Positions 8,834 to 17,311 of a stretch of 64,000 bases of DNA are shown here, piece after piece. Source of the DNA: Tumebacillus amylolyticus (GTDB lineage: Bacteria; Bacillota; Bacilli; Tumebacillales; Tumebacillaceae). Both the position numbers and the translations under genes were made by a program. The notes under the pieces are model-generated. The model was not told where the DNA came from and made no database searches. It worked only from the letters and a program-made list of their open reading frames with translations. The DNA lies in assembly GCF_016722965.1 (NCBI RefSeq), contig NZ_JAEQNB010000005.1, forward strand, positions 372,001-436,000, in the 5' to 3' direction. The stretch's first letter is position 1. Each line of letters starts with the position of its first letter.

Positions 8834-9307
8834 CTAGATTTTTTCTCCAAAGCCGCGCAAAAATCCCAATCCCAGTGCCAGCGCTTTGTTCACCGCCGGG
8901 TCGCGCAGTGCTTTGACGAGGTCGAACAGACCGACTTTTTCGTTGCTCTCCAACACTTCGGCTGCCCGCTCCATCCCGTTGACGACACCGCCGACGACTT
9001 TTTTCGTGACGTCGGGGTTGAGTTGGCCGACCGCTCCGGCGACGGCCATCGCGTTGTTGATCGTCTGGGTGACAGACGGTTTGACCAATTGATCGACGGC
9101 GATCTTGGCAACTTGCTCGCGGGATTGGAGGAGAGCGGTGACCAGTTCCAACGCCCCGCTCTCGTGCAACTCCCGAACGAGCTTCAAGCTTTGTTGCAGA
9201 GCTTCTTGGTTGTCCGTCAGCGATTGGGTAAGTTCTTGCATCGCTTGCTGTTGACGCTCTTCGGGCGTCAGTTCCAGCTTACGAACGATTCGAATGGGTT
9301 TGGCCAT
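8834..9307 (-). CDS. DUF1641 protein, formate dehydrogenase partner (copy 2)
   Basis: 157 aa, alpha-helical, same family as the protein at 4482-4970 (shared pattern SGALELVTALLQSREQVAKIAVDQL, then LFDLVKALRDPAVNKAL). Its start overlaps the end of the upstream dehydrogenase by 29 nt, the same arrangement as in copy 1, so each dehydrogenase has its own coupled partner. It probably acts with the adjoining enzyme. Confidence 0.87.
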   Translation of the reverse strand: MAKPIRIVRKLELTPEERQQQAMQELTQSLTDNQEALQQSLKLVRELHESGALELVTALLQSREQVAKIAVDQLVKPSVTQTINNAMAVAGAVGQLNPDVTKKVVGGVVNGMERAAEVLESNEKVGLFDLVKALRDPAVNKALALGLGFLRGFGEKI

Positions 9308-12263
9308 GGATCACACCTCCGAGAAATTCCTGAGTCGCCTCATCGAGCGGGCGGTAATCGCCGCGCCGCCACTTGCGATGAACTTCAACCCCGCGCTGCG
9401 GGTTGCGCGTACCGAATCGCGAGTTGACGCGCGGCAACGGAGATTCACCACGCGGTCGCAAGACTTGCATCTTGACGTAGGTTTGCTTGTACGCCGGCGT
9501 ATTCGTGCGCACGTCGCGATGCGATCCCGTCAGCAAGTTGACCGCCGTTTCGTCGCTTACGGAGTTCATCGGCAAGTACAATTCGTTGCCGCGCACACGG
9601 TCTGTGACCAGCACGTTCAGTCGGACGGCACCGTACGGGGATTCCAGACGCACGACGGCTCCGTCTTGCAGGCCGCGCTCCGCTGCAAGTTCCGGTGAGA
9701 CTTCGAGGAACGTCGTCGGCACTTTTTGCTGGATGCCGCTCGATTTGTTCGTCATGTTGCCTTCGTGGAAGTGCTCCAACAGACGCCCGTTGTTGAGCAG
9801 CAGGTCGTACTCCTCGGTCGCCGTCAACGGCGTGATGTAGTTCACGGGCACGAGATTCGCTTTGCCGTCCGCCGTTGCGAAGCGTTCCGTGTAGAGCAAC
9901 GGCGTGTCGGTGCCGTCTGCCGCCACCGGCCAGAGCAAGCTCTGATAGCCTTCGAGTCGTTCATACGACACGCCGGCAAAAAGCGGCGCGAGCGTTGCCG
10001 CTTCCACCATCACGTCCCCCGGGCTCTCGTAGTTCCAATTGGCACCCAGCGAATTCGCGACGCTCTGGATGATCTGCCAGTCCGGGCGGGAGTTGCCAAG
10101 CGGCTTCATCACTTGGTAGAGGCGTTGGATGCGACGTTCCGTGTTGGTGAACGTCCCTTCCTTCTCCAAACTCGGGCAAGCCGGCAAGATCACGTCCGCA
10201 TACTGCGCCGTGCGGGTCAGGAAGATATCTTGCACGACAAAAAATTCCAAGTTCTCAAGCGCCGCTTGCACATGGTTGGAGTTGGCGTCCACCCACGCCA
10301 TGTCTTCGCCCATCAGGTACATCGCTTTGAGCGTTCCGTCGTGCATCGCTTCGACCATCTGAATGTTGTCTTTGCCCCGCGTGCTCGGAAGCGGTGTGCC
10401 CCAGTTCGTTGCAAACTTCTCTCGGACCGCTTCGTCCGACCAGAGTTGGTAGCCGGGCATCCAGACCGGCAGGGTCCCGAAGTCGCACGCGCCTTGGACG
10501 TTGTTGTGACCTCGCAGCGGATACGCACCGGCACCCGGACGAGCGTAGTTCCCCGTGACGAGCAGCAGATCGGAGATGACGGCGGACGTCTCACTGCCGC
10601 CGCAGTTTTGCGTAATCCCCATCGCCCACGCGATGCACGTTCCATCGGCGTCTCGAATCATCGTGGCGATCTCGATCATTTGTTCTTGCGAGAGTCCGGT
10701 GATTTCAGACGCCGTTGCGAGATCGTACGAGTCAAGCGAAGCGGCGAACTCTTCGAACCCGTTGACTTTTTCCTCCAGGAATTTGCGGTCGTGCCAGCCT
10801 TGGTCGATGATGTACTTCGCGACAGCCGCCAACCAAATCGCATCGGTGCCTTGCTTCGGACGAATGAAGACGTCGGCGCGTTCCGCCATCTCGTTTTTGC
10901 GCAGGTCGGCGACGATCAACTTCTGACCGTGAAGCTTTTGCGCACGTTTGATGCGCGTTGCAAATACGGGATGTGCTTCTGCCGGATTCGCCCCGACGAT
11001 GATCACGAGGCCTGCGCTTGCGAGGTCGTGAATCGACCCTGCATCTCCGCCGAGACCGACCGTGCGCATCAAACCGTCTGTCGCAGGCGACTGGCAGTAG
11101 CGGGAGCAGTTGTCCACGTTGTTCGTGCCGACGACCGAACGGGCGAGTTTTTGCATGAGGAAGTTTTCTTCGTTGGTGACTTTCGAGGACGAGATGAACC
11201 CGATGGCATCCGCCCCGTCGCGTTGCTTGATCTCGCCCAATCGACGTCCGATCAAGCTCAACGCTTCCTCCCACGTCGCTTCGACGAACTCGTCGCCTTG
11301 GCGAATCAGCGGGGTGGTCAGGCGTTCTTCGCTGTTGATGAAATCCCAACCGAACTTGCCTTTGACGCAGGTGGAGATTCCGTTCACAGGAGCTTCGGGG
11401 GTCGGTTGGACTTTCAAGATCTTGCGGCCCTTCGTCCAGACGTCAAACGTACAGCCGACCCCGCAGAACGTGCAGACGGTCTTGGTTTTTTTCGTGCGGG
11501 TGTCGCGCAGCGCCGACTCCACTTCCGAAACGGCAAAAATGCCGCTGTACCCCGGCTCCACTTCTTTGACCAAGTCGATCATCGGGAGCAACAAGTCTTG
11601 CGAGATGCCCGACATGAACCCGGCCTCGCCGAGCATCGATTTCTCCATCAGGGCGTTGCACGGGCAGACGGTGACGCAGTGCCCGCACGAGACACAGGAC
11701 GATTCGTTGATCGCCACGTCGAAGTCCCAGACGACACGCGGACGTTCTCGCTCCCAATCGATCGAGAGCGTCTCGTTGACTTGCAGGTCTTGGCACGCTT
11801 CCACGCATTGCCCGCAGAGAATGCATTGGTCGGGGTCGTAGCGGTAGAACGGATGGGACATGTCGATTTCATAGGGCTTCGGTTTGTATTCATACGTCTG
11901 GTGCTCGATTTGCAACAGTTCCGCCGTGTTATGTACCCGGCAATCGCCGTTGTTGTTGTCACAGACGGTGCAGTATAGCATGTGATTCTCCAAGATGCGG
12001 TTCATCGCTTCGGTTTGCGCCTCTCGCGCTCGCTCCGAAAGTCGCTCAATGTTCATCCCCGACTCCACGGCGGTCGCACAAGCGCGCAAGATGCGGCCGT
12101 CCACTTCCACCATGCAGGTGTCGCACGTCTGAATCGGCCCGAGATCGGGCTGGTAGCAGATGTGCGGATGTTCCACTTCGTGTTGTAAAAAGACCTGGAG
12201 AATGGTCTTGCCGGCCTCGACTTCCACGTCCTGTCCGTCGATCCGAACTTTGAGTTTCTCCAT
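9279..12263 (-). CDS. Molybdopterin formate dehydrogenase alpha subunit (copy 2)
   Basis: 994 aa, full-length paralogue of the 4945-7926 enzyme with the same cofactor series: 2Fe-2S (ICYQPDLGPIQTCDTC), CTVCDNNNGDC, CILCGQCVEAC, CVSCGHCVTVC, CTFCGVGCTFDVW, and active-site region NNVDNCSRYCQSPA. AGGAGG sits 8 nt before the ATG. It is the first gene of a run (fdh-DUF1641-focA-fdh-DUF1641-HMA-zinc ribbon) and is preceded by an attenuator-like leader shared with moaA. Which electron acceptor it uses cannot be told; no separate NADH-binding subunit is encoded nearby. Confidence 0.95.
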   Translation of the reverse strand: MEKLKVRIDGQDVEVEAGKTILQVFLQHEVEHPHICYQPDLGPIQTCDTCMVEVDGRILRACATAVESGMNIERLSERAREAQTEAMNRILENHMLYCTVCDNNNGDCRVHNTAELLQIEHQTYEYKPKPYEIDMSHPFYRYDPDQCILCGQCVEACQDLQVNETLSIDWERERPRVVWDFDVAINESSCVSCGHCVTVCPCNALMEKSMLGEAGFMSGISQDLLLPMIDLVKEVEPGYSGIFAVSEVESALRDTRTKKTKTVCTFCGVGCTFDVWTKGRKILKVQPTPEAPVNGISTCVKGKFGWDFINSEERLTTPLIRQGDEFVEATWEEALSLIGRRLGEIKQRDGADAIGFISSSKVTNEENFLMQKLARSVVGTNNVDNCSRYCQSPATDGLMRTVGLGGDAGSIHDLASAGLVIIVGANPAEAHPVFATRIKRAQKLHGQKLIVADLRKNEMAERADVFIRPKQGTDAIWLAAVAKYIIDQGWHDRKFLEEKVNGFEEFAASLDSYDLATASEITGLSQEQMIEIATMIRDADGTCIAWAMGITQNCGGSETSAVISDLLLVTGNYARPGAGAYPLRGHNNVQGACDFGTLPVWMPGYQLWSDEAVREKFATNWGTPLPSTRGKDNIQMVEAMHDGTLKAMYLMGEDMAWVDANSNHVQAALENLEFFVVQDIFLTRTAQYADVILPACPSLEKEGTFTNTERRIQRLYQVMKPLGNSRPDWQIIQSVANSLGANWNYESPGDVMVEAATLAPLFAGVSYERLEGYQSLLWPVAADGTDTPLLYTERFATADGKANLVPVNYITPLTATEEYDLLLNNGRLLEHFHEGNMTNKSSGIQQKVPTTFLEVSPELAAERGLQDGAVVRLESPYGAVRLNVLVTDRVRGNELYLPMNSVSDETAVNLLTGSHRDVRTNTPAYKQTYVKMQVLRPRGESPLPRVNSRFGTRNPQRGVEVHRKWRRGDYRPLDEATQEFLGGVIHGQTHSNRS

Positions 12264-12294
12264 GAAATGTCCCTCCTAGATGATTCCAGATAAC

Positions 12295-12396
12295 AAAAAA
12301 CTCCATTACAATACAGCTCGTCATCCCATTGGTTGAATGAAAGCTGGATCGTAATGGAGTAGCAGCAAGCACCTTCGTACCTGCGAAACCAATCCT
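12295..12396 (-). promoter_or_regulatory. Conserved leader RNA with attenuator, upstream of fdh
   Basis: Read on the minus strand, GGATTGGTT (12387-12395), a small hairpin GGTAC-GAAG-GTGCT, then CTACTCCA (12355-12362), whose last bases form the 5' arm of a terminator ACTCCATTAC/GTAATGGAGT (12300-12309 with 12351-12360) followed by six T. The same elements in the same order precede moaA. GGA..GG can pair with CTACTCC, which would exclude the terminator. This is the layout of a riboswitch or protein-dependent antiterminator. Family unknown to me. Confidence 0.7.
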
Positions 12397-12436
12397 GTAT
12401 GATTCCTTGCACAAATAATTATAGGCGTCGTCCCAC

Positions 12437-12799
12437 CTAACTGTCCAGACCCAAAGGTCGATCAAAAACAAAAACGGTCATCGCCACGTCCATCTCCACG
12501 TTGAAATCGCTGAACAGCGTCACGAACGTGGCGTTGACGACTTTCTCCAAAGCGGCGACCACTTCGCGCTCTTCGTAGATTTTTTTGACAAACGCGGTGC
12601 GGGTCTGGTGGATCATCCGTTTGCCTTCGTCCGACTGGCTCATGAATTTTTCCAAGTTCGTCAGATTGCCTTTCATTTCGGAAATCGCCCACGGTCCACA
12701 AAAGCGGGTGATGATCTCCTCCGGCCCTTTGCCGGTGTGTTTTTTGCGGATTTCGCGCACGACGTTGGAGAATTCATGTGCGAGGCGTGTTGCGCTCAT
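12437..12799 (-). CDS. DUF2294 (MpsC-like) domain protein
   Basis: 120 aa; matches the DUF2294 family, now described as MpsC of a Na+-linked membrane-potential system. Visible features are GPEEIITRFCGPWAISEMKG near residues 24-43, RTAFVKKIYEE in the middle and VFVFDRPLG at the end. It is soluble with no membrane segment. It stands between the fdh leader and fdhD and is divergent from fdhD. A regulatory or accessory role in C1/formate metabolism is only suggested by position. Confidence 0.8.
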   Translation of the reverse strand: MSATRLAHEFSNVVREIRKKHTGKGPEEIITRFCGPWAISEMKGNLTNLEKFMSQSDEGKRMIHQTRTAFVKKIYEEREVVAALEKVVNATFVTLFSDFNVEMDVAMTVFVFDRPLGLDS

Positions 12800-12852
12800 C
12801 AGGACTCACCTGCCTTTGACATTTTCATGAAGCGGAGTAGAATGAATTCAAA

Positions 12853-13680
12853 TTGACTCCATCGAAAGGGATGAGGAAACTGCAACCCATTTCCACGACC
12901 CGCACCGTCCGCTCGTATCGCATGGGAGAATTCCGCGACGTACAAGACACGGTCGTGACCGAATTTCCGGTGACGATCTACCTCAACGACGAGGAGTTCG
13001 CCACGGTGGTCTGCACGCCGGAGTATATCGAGGACATGGTGGTCGGGTTTTTGAGTTCGGAGGGAGTCCTGCGCTCGTACGGAGACATTCGAAACGTCAC
13101 CGTCGACCCGGCGCAAGGGTTCGTCTATGTCGAGACCGACAAGTTGGTCACGTTGAACACCCGCCTGTACAACAAGCGTTACATCACGTCCTGCTGTGGA
13201 AAAAGCCGCCAGAGCTTCTACTTTTTCAACGACGCCCGCACCGTCAAGACGATGAAGGAGCGCCGTGTCTCGCTCTCTGTGGAGAATTGCTTCCGGCTGA
13301 TGTCGGAGATGCAGGCGCAGGCGGCACTTTTTCAAGAAACGGGCGGGGTTCACAATGCCTCGCTTTGCGATCAGAACGGCATCTTGCTGTCCCGCACCGA
13401 CATCGGTCGGCACAATGCGTTGGACAAAATCTACGGACACTGTCTGAAAAACGGCATCTCCGTAGACGACAAAGTCATCGTGTTCAGCGGACGCATCTCC
13501 TCGGAAATTCTGCTCAAAGTCGCCAAGATCGGGTGTGAAGTCGTGCTCTCGAAGTCAGCCCCGACGCAGTTGGCGTTGGAGATGGCGGAAGAATTGGGGA
13601 TTACGGCGGTCGGTTTTATTCGCAATGACACGCTGAACGTCTACACGCACCCGGAGCGCATACAAAACTCCCGTTCTTGA
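12853..13680 (+). CDS. fdhD: Formate dehydrogenase sulfurtransferase FdhD
   Basis: Transfers sulfur from a cysteine desulfurase to the molybdenum cofactor before insertion into formate dehydrogenase. Family motifs are TEFPVTIYLNDEE, CTPEYIEDMVVGFLSSEG, the catalytic cysteine pair in TSCCGKS, GGVHNASL, DIGRHNALDKIYG and FSGRISSE. 275 aa from a TTG start; an internal ATG at 12871 is possible, but neither has a well-spaced ribosome site, so the exact start is uncertain. It stands in the middle of the formate and molybdopterin genes, as its role requires. Confidence 0.95.
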   Translation: MTPSKGMRKLQPISTTRTVRSYRMGEFRDVQDTVVTEFPVTIYLNDEEFATVVCTPEYIEDMVVGFLSSEGVLRSYGDIRNVTVDPAQGFVYVETDKLVTLNTRLYNKRYITSCCGKSRQSFYFFNDARTVKTMKERRVSLSVENCFRLMSEMQAQAALFQETGGVHNASLCDQNGILLSRTDIGRHNALDKIYGHCLKNGISVDDKVIVFSGRISSEILLKVAKIGCEVVLSKSAPTQLALEMAEELGITAVGFIRNDTLNVYTHPERIQNSRS

Positions 13681-13695
13681 AACGGGAGTTTTTTC
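13664..13695. terminator. Bidirectional terminator between fdhD and moeA
   Basis: Stem AACTCCCGTT/AACGGGAGTT (13666-13675 with 13681-13690) flanked by A and T runs. It includes the fdhD stop codon. Confidence 0.85.
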
Positions 13696-14974
13696 ATGCG
13701 TAGGGCTGGGAAGGCAAGCGCAATGCGGTGACCATTTCCCCGTCTCGGACGCCGCCGCCCGGTGGGATGACGATCAGACAGTCGGAGTCTTTGATGGAGA
13801 CGGTGACGCTGGATTGGTCCTTGCCCACGGGTTCGACGTAGACTTTGCCTTCGTGGAGAAGCGTCTGTCCGCGCAAGTAGCGCGCGTAGATGTTCGCTTT
13901 GGGGTAGTCGCCGCGCAGGACGGCGGTGAACGCTGTTGGTAAGACTTGGCGACGGGCTTGGAGTCCGTGCAGAACCGGTCGCACGAAAAGTTCGAACCCG
14001 ACAAAACACGCACCCGGATTGCCGGAGAGCGCACATAAAAAAGCGTTCCCCCGCGCAGCCGCGCTGGTCACGCTGCCCGGTCGCATCTCGATCTTCTGAA
14101 ACAGCACTTGACCGTCCCAGTTGTCGAGCAAGTCTGCCATGATGTCAAAGTCCCCGACCGAGACGCCCCCCGACGTCAGCACCACGTCGACACGGTTCAT
14201 CCAGTCGCACACGAGGGCGCGGGCTTGCTCGATATCGTCGGGCACCGTTTGCAGGGAGACGACTTGCGCACTGGCCGATTGAACGAGGGACGTGAGCATG
14301 TAGCGGTTGGAGTTGCGAATCTTGCCCGGTTGCAAGGGGGCGTCGACGGCCAGCAATTCAGAGCCGGTGGTGAAGATCGCCACGCGAGGTCTGCGCACGA
14401 CGGGCACCTCCGAAAAACCAAACGTCGCCAAAAGCGCCGCTTCCCCCGCTTGAATCGTGCGTCCACGTTCGAGCAACAACTCTCCCGCCGCCATCTCTTC
14501 ACCAATCTGCGAGACATTTCGTCCGAGGGGTACTTCTTTAAATACGACCGCATACTTCAGGCTTTCCTTTTTTTCAAAACCTTCGTCACCGCCGGCTTCT
14601 TGGCGCTCTTCCGTCATCTCGAACATAACGACGGTGTCTGCGCCCTCGGGGAGCATGGCTCCCGTCATGATGCGGGCGGCTTCCCCCGGTCCTATTGGCT
14701 TTGTGGGAAGAGATCCACAGGGAATCACTTCATTCACTTTTAACAGAGCCGGAGTCTCAGGCGTCGCCCCTTGGATGTCTACAGCCCGCACGGCGTATCC
14801 ATCCATGCCTGACTTCACGAAGTGCGGCACCGGATGCGTGGCGTGGACATCCTCCGCAAGCGTCCGCCCGAAGCTCTCCAAGAGCGGGACTATTTCCGCC
14901 TCTAAGGGAGTGAGATGTTGCAAGAGCAAGTCTTGTGCCTTTCCGACGTCAACCGTCGGTCGATTGAACTTCAT
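13694..14974 (-). CDS. moeA: Molybdopterin molybdenumtransferase MoeA
   Basis: Inserts molybdate into adenylylated molybdopterin. 426 aa with PHFVKSGMDGYAVRAVDIQGA (substrate pocket), PGEAARIMTGAMLPEGADTVV, RPRVAIFTTGSELL and VDVVLTSGGVSVGDFD, and the late LCALSGNPGACFVGFELFVRP, all canonical MoeA segments in the right order. It follows moaA with a 6-nt gap, so the two form one transcription unit behind the conserved leader at 16034-16142. The cofactor feeds the two formate dehydrogenases. Confidence 0.96.
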   Translation of the reverse strand: MKFNRPTVDVGKAQDLLLQHLTPLEAEIVPLLESFGRTLAEDVHATHPVPHFVKSGMDGYAVRAVDIQGATPETPALLKVNEVIPCGSLPTKPIGPGEAARIMTGAMLPEGADTVVMFEMTEERQEAGGDEGFEKKESLKYAVVFKEVPLGRNVSQIGEEMAAGELLLERGRTIQAGEAALLATFGFSEVPVVRRPRVAIFTTGSELLAVDAPLQPGKIRNSNRYMLTSLVQSASAQVVSLQTVPDDIEQARALVCDWMNRVDVVLTSGGVSVGDFDIMADLLDNWDGQVLFQKIEMRPGSVTSAAARGNAFLCALSGNPGACFVGFELFVRPVLHGLQARRQVLPTAFTAVLRGDYPKANIYARYLRGQTLLHEGKVYVEPVGKDQSSVTVSIKDSDCLIVIPPGGGVRDGEMVTALRLPSQPYA

Positions 14975-14980
14975 CTGTCA

Positions 14981-15985
14981 TCAACCGCCTATATAGGACA
15001 TTTCAATTTTGCTGCGCGGCTTCTGGGTGCCTTCCATCCGCTCTTCGGAATAGCGGTCGCCCCGTCCGTTCCAAATCTCCGCGATCTTCGCAGACAAATC
15101 GTCCGCCGAAACGCCCCCACGCATGAAATCGCGCAGATCAGACCCGCTGCTCGCAAACAAACACGTATAAAATTGCCCGTTCGCAGACAATCTCGCCCGT
15201 GTACACGTCGAGCAGAACGCATCTGTCACCGAGGAGATGATACCAATCTCCTCCTCACTCCCTATGTACCGGAACCGCTTCGCCACTTCGCCGAGCTCTG
15301 CGGGAGCCACGGGCTCAATCGGCATCTCTCGGTGAATCAGGTTGAAGATCTCCTGCTTCGAGACCACCTGATCCAACATCCAGCCGTTCGAATTCCCCAC
15401 ATCCATAAATTCAATGAAACGCACCGTATGCCCCGTTCCACGGAAATGACGAGCCAGCGGCAGAATGTCGTCTTCGTTGACGCCCTTCTGCACGACGGTG
15501 TTCACCTTGACTTTCAACCCCGCTTTTGCCGCCGCTTCAATGCCGTCGAGCACCGCGCGCACGCTCACGCCGCGTCCGTTCATATGAGCAAACCGTTCCT
15601 CGTCAAGCGAATCCAACGAGATCGTAATCCGCTGCAACCCTGCGTCTCGCAACGCCTGTGCATACTTCGGCACCAACACTCCGTTGGTCGTCAAAGCCAG
15701 ATCCTCAATGCCCGGAATTTCATGCAAACGCCCCAGCAATTCCGGAAGATTCGGACGCAGCAGAGGTTCCCCGCCCGTCACCCGCAATTTTCGCACCCCG
15801 AGCTTGGCGAACACTTCCGACAGACGAACGATCTCGTCAAAGTCCAGCAATTCCTCCCGAGACAGGAACGGGTAGTCGTTGCCAAACACGTCCGGCGGCA
15901 TGCAGTATCGACAGCGGAAATTGCAACGGTCGGTCACGGAGATCCGGAGGTCGCGCAGGGGTCGGTTCATTTTGTCAATTGTCAT
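14981..15985 (-). CDS. moaA: GTP 3',8-cyclase MoaA
   Basis: Radical SAM enzyme of the first step of molybdenum cofactor synthesis, 334 aa. N-terminal cluster [11 protein letters not shown] (CxxxCxxC), [11 protein letters not shown] (SAM site), and a C-terminal second 4Fe-4S set [18 protein letters not shown]. It ends in Gly-Gly, which is needed by MoaA enzymes. GCGAGGTG precedes the ATG. It is downstream of hemW and an attenuator-like leader shared with the upstream fdh, and upstream of moeA. Confidence 0.97.
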   Translation of the reverse strand: MTIDKMNRPLRDLRISVTDRCNFRCRYCMPPDVFGNDYPFLSREELLDFDEIVRLSEVFAKLGVRKLRVTGGEPLLRPNLPELLGRLHEIPGIEDLALTTNGVLVPKYAQALRDAGLQRITISLDSLDEERFAHMNGRGVSVRAVLDGIEAAAKAGLKVKVNTVVQKGVNEDDILPLARHFRGTGHTVRFIEFMDVGNSNGWMLDQVVSKQEIFNLIHREMPIEPVAPAELGEVAKRFRYIGSEEEIGIISSVTDAFCSTCTRARLSANGQFYTCLFASSGSDLRDFMRGGVSADDLSAKIAEIWNGRGDRYSEERMEGTQKPRSKIEMSYIGG

Positions 15986-16033
15986 CAGCGCACCTCGCTT
16001 CAGTTCTTAAAAGTATAGCCCAATTCGCATCTA

Positions 16034-16142
16034 GAAAAAAACTCCACCAAAAACAATCCCCAAAAGAGTCGAAAAAATCGCCCCTACGGAATTTGATTTT
16101 GGTGGAGTAGTTTCGAGCACACAACGTACTTTCAACCAATCC
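16034..16142 (-). promoter_or_regulatory. Conserved leader RNA with attenuator, upstream of moaA
   Basis: Second copy of the element seen at 12295-12396. Minus-strand order: GGATTGGTT (16134-16142), hairpin AGTAC-GTTGT-GTGCT, CTACTCCA (16103-16110) running into the terminator ACTCCACCAAAA/TTTTGGTGGAGT (arms at 16097-16108 and 16041-16052) and a T-run. The hairpin and terminator arms differ in sequence from the fdh copy but keep their pairing, which suggests selection on structure. Confidence 0.7.
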
Positions 16143-16158
16143 AAACCTTCCAAACCTT

Positions 16159-17307
16159 CTATTCGTCACCCAAAAACGCAGCGTACACTTCATTGGCGAG
16201 GAAAATCCCCTGCTCGGTCAAGCGCACTCCCACGTCATCGACGGTGAGCAAACCACGTTGTTCATACTTGCGGATCGGCTTCGCAAACACGTCCAGCATG
16301 TCCTGCCCGTGTTTCTCGCGGAACCGCTCGAACGTCACGCCTTCCAACAAACGCAATCCGAGGATCATCGTATCTTCTCGTTGCATCACGTCAGAAATTT
16401 CCTCGGTCTCCACCACCGGGCGTTCACCGCCAACGGTGGTTTCGATGTACTGCGGCACGTCTTTTTGGTTCACGTACCGCACGCTGTTGACATAGCCGTG
16501 CGCACCGGAGCCGGTCGCCATATACGGCTCGTTTCTCCAATACACTTGGTTGTGTCGCGAGCGGTGACCCGGCTTCGCGTAGTTCGAGATTTCGTACATC
16601 TCATACCCGCTCGCACGGAACGAATCCATGACGAGTTGGTACATCAGCACTTCCTCATCTTCATGCGGGAGAATCAACTTCCCACGCTCGTACCACGTGT
16701 AGAAGGGCGTGCCTTCCTCCACTTTCAACGAGTACGCCGACACATGCTCCGGCCCGAGATCGATCAGCGCCCGAAGCGTGCTCTGAAGCGTCTCGACCGT
16801 CTGCCCCGGCAACCCGAACATCAGGTCCAAGTTGATCGAGCCAAACCCGGCTTGGCGCGCCAATTCCCACGAGCGGTAGACCGCATCGCGGTCGTGCAGG
16901 CGGCCGAGTTTGACGAGCAGGTCGTTGTCAAAGCTCTGCACGCCGAAACTCAAGCGGTTCACCCCGCCGTCCTTCAACACTTGCAACTTCTCCAAATCGA
17001 CGGTGCCCGGATTGGCTTCGACGGAAATCTCCACGCCGTCCGCCATGCGGAAGTGGCGATGCAACATCGCCATCATCCGCTCGCTCTGCCGGGCATCAAA
17101 AATCGTCGGTGTCCCCCCGCCGAAGAACACCGTCTGCAACGGGAGGTGTTCATATGCGGAGGAGACTGCTTCCAATTCTCGATCCAAGCCGTCCAAGTAG
17201 CGGTCCATCACATCAGACGTCGAGACATAGGAGTTGAAATCACAGTAGTAGCACTTCGACGCACAGAACGGGATGTGAACGTACAGCGACGAGACTTGTC
17301 CCTTCAC
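16159..17307 (-). CDS. hemW: Radical SAM heme chaperone HemW
   Basis: 382 aa, HemN-like radical SAM protein with CASKCYYCDFNSY, VFFGGGTPTIF and EANPGTVDLEKL, RLSFGVQSFD, INLDLMFGLPGQT. The Cys-Asp-Phe motif CDF and the context after lepA favour HemW (heme insertion chaperone) over true coproporphyrinogen dehydrogenase. In Bacillus the same locus (yqeR/hemN) lies between lepA and hrcA. It starts 4 nt after the stop of the TPR gene, so it is co-transcribed. Confidence 0.93.
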   Translation of the reverse strand: MKGQVSSLYVHIPFCASKCYYCDFNSYVSTSDVMDRYLDGLDRELEAVSSAYEHLPLQTVFFGGGTPTIFDARQSERMMAMLHRHFRMADGVEISVEANPGTVDLEKLQVLKDGGVNRLSFGVQSFDNDLLVKLGRLHDRDAVYRSWELARQAGFGSINLDLMFGLPGQTVETLQSTLRALIDLGPEHVSAYSLKVEEGTPFYTWYERGKLILPHEDEEVLMYQLVMDSFRASGYEMYEISNYAKPGHRSRHNQVYWRNEPYMATGSGAHGYVNSVRYVNQKDVPQYIETTVGGERPVVETEEISDVMQREDTMILGLRLLEGVTFERFREKHGQDMLDVFAKPIRKYEQRGLLTVDDVGVRLTEQGIFLANEVYAAFLGDE

Positions 17308-17311
17308 TTCG

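Noticed and set aside
9726..11978. 750-codon plus-strand frame
   Set aside because: Antisense to the formate dehydrogenase gene; its open state comes from GC-rich codon use. Composition is Arg/Val/Asp-rich with no domain.
12295..12396. Known LicT/SacY-type RAT antiterminator or Moco riboswitch
   Set aside because: GGATTG at the start recalls a RAT, but the rest of the RAT consensus is missing and no PTS or antiterminator gene is near. I could not match the Moco RNA consensus by eye, so the element is left unnamed.
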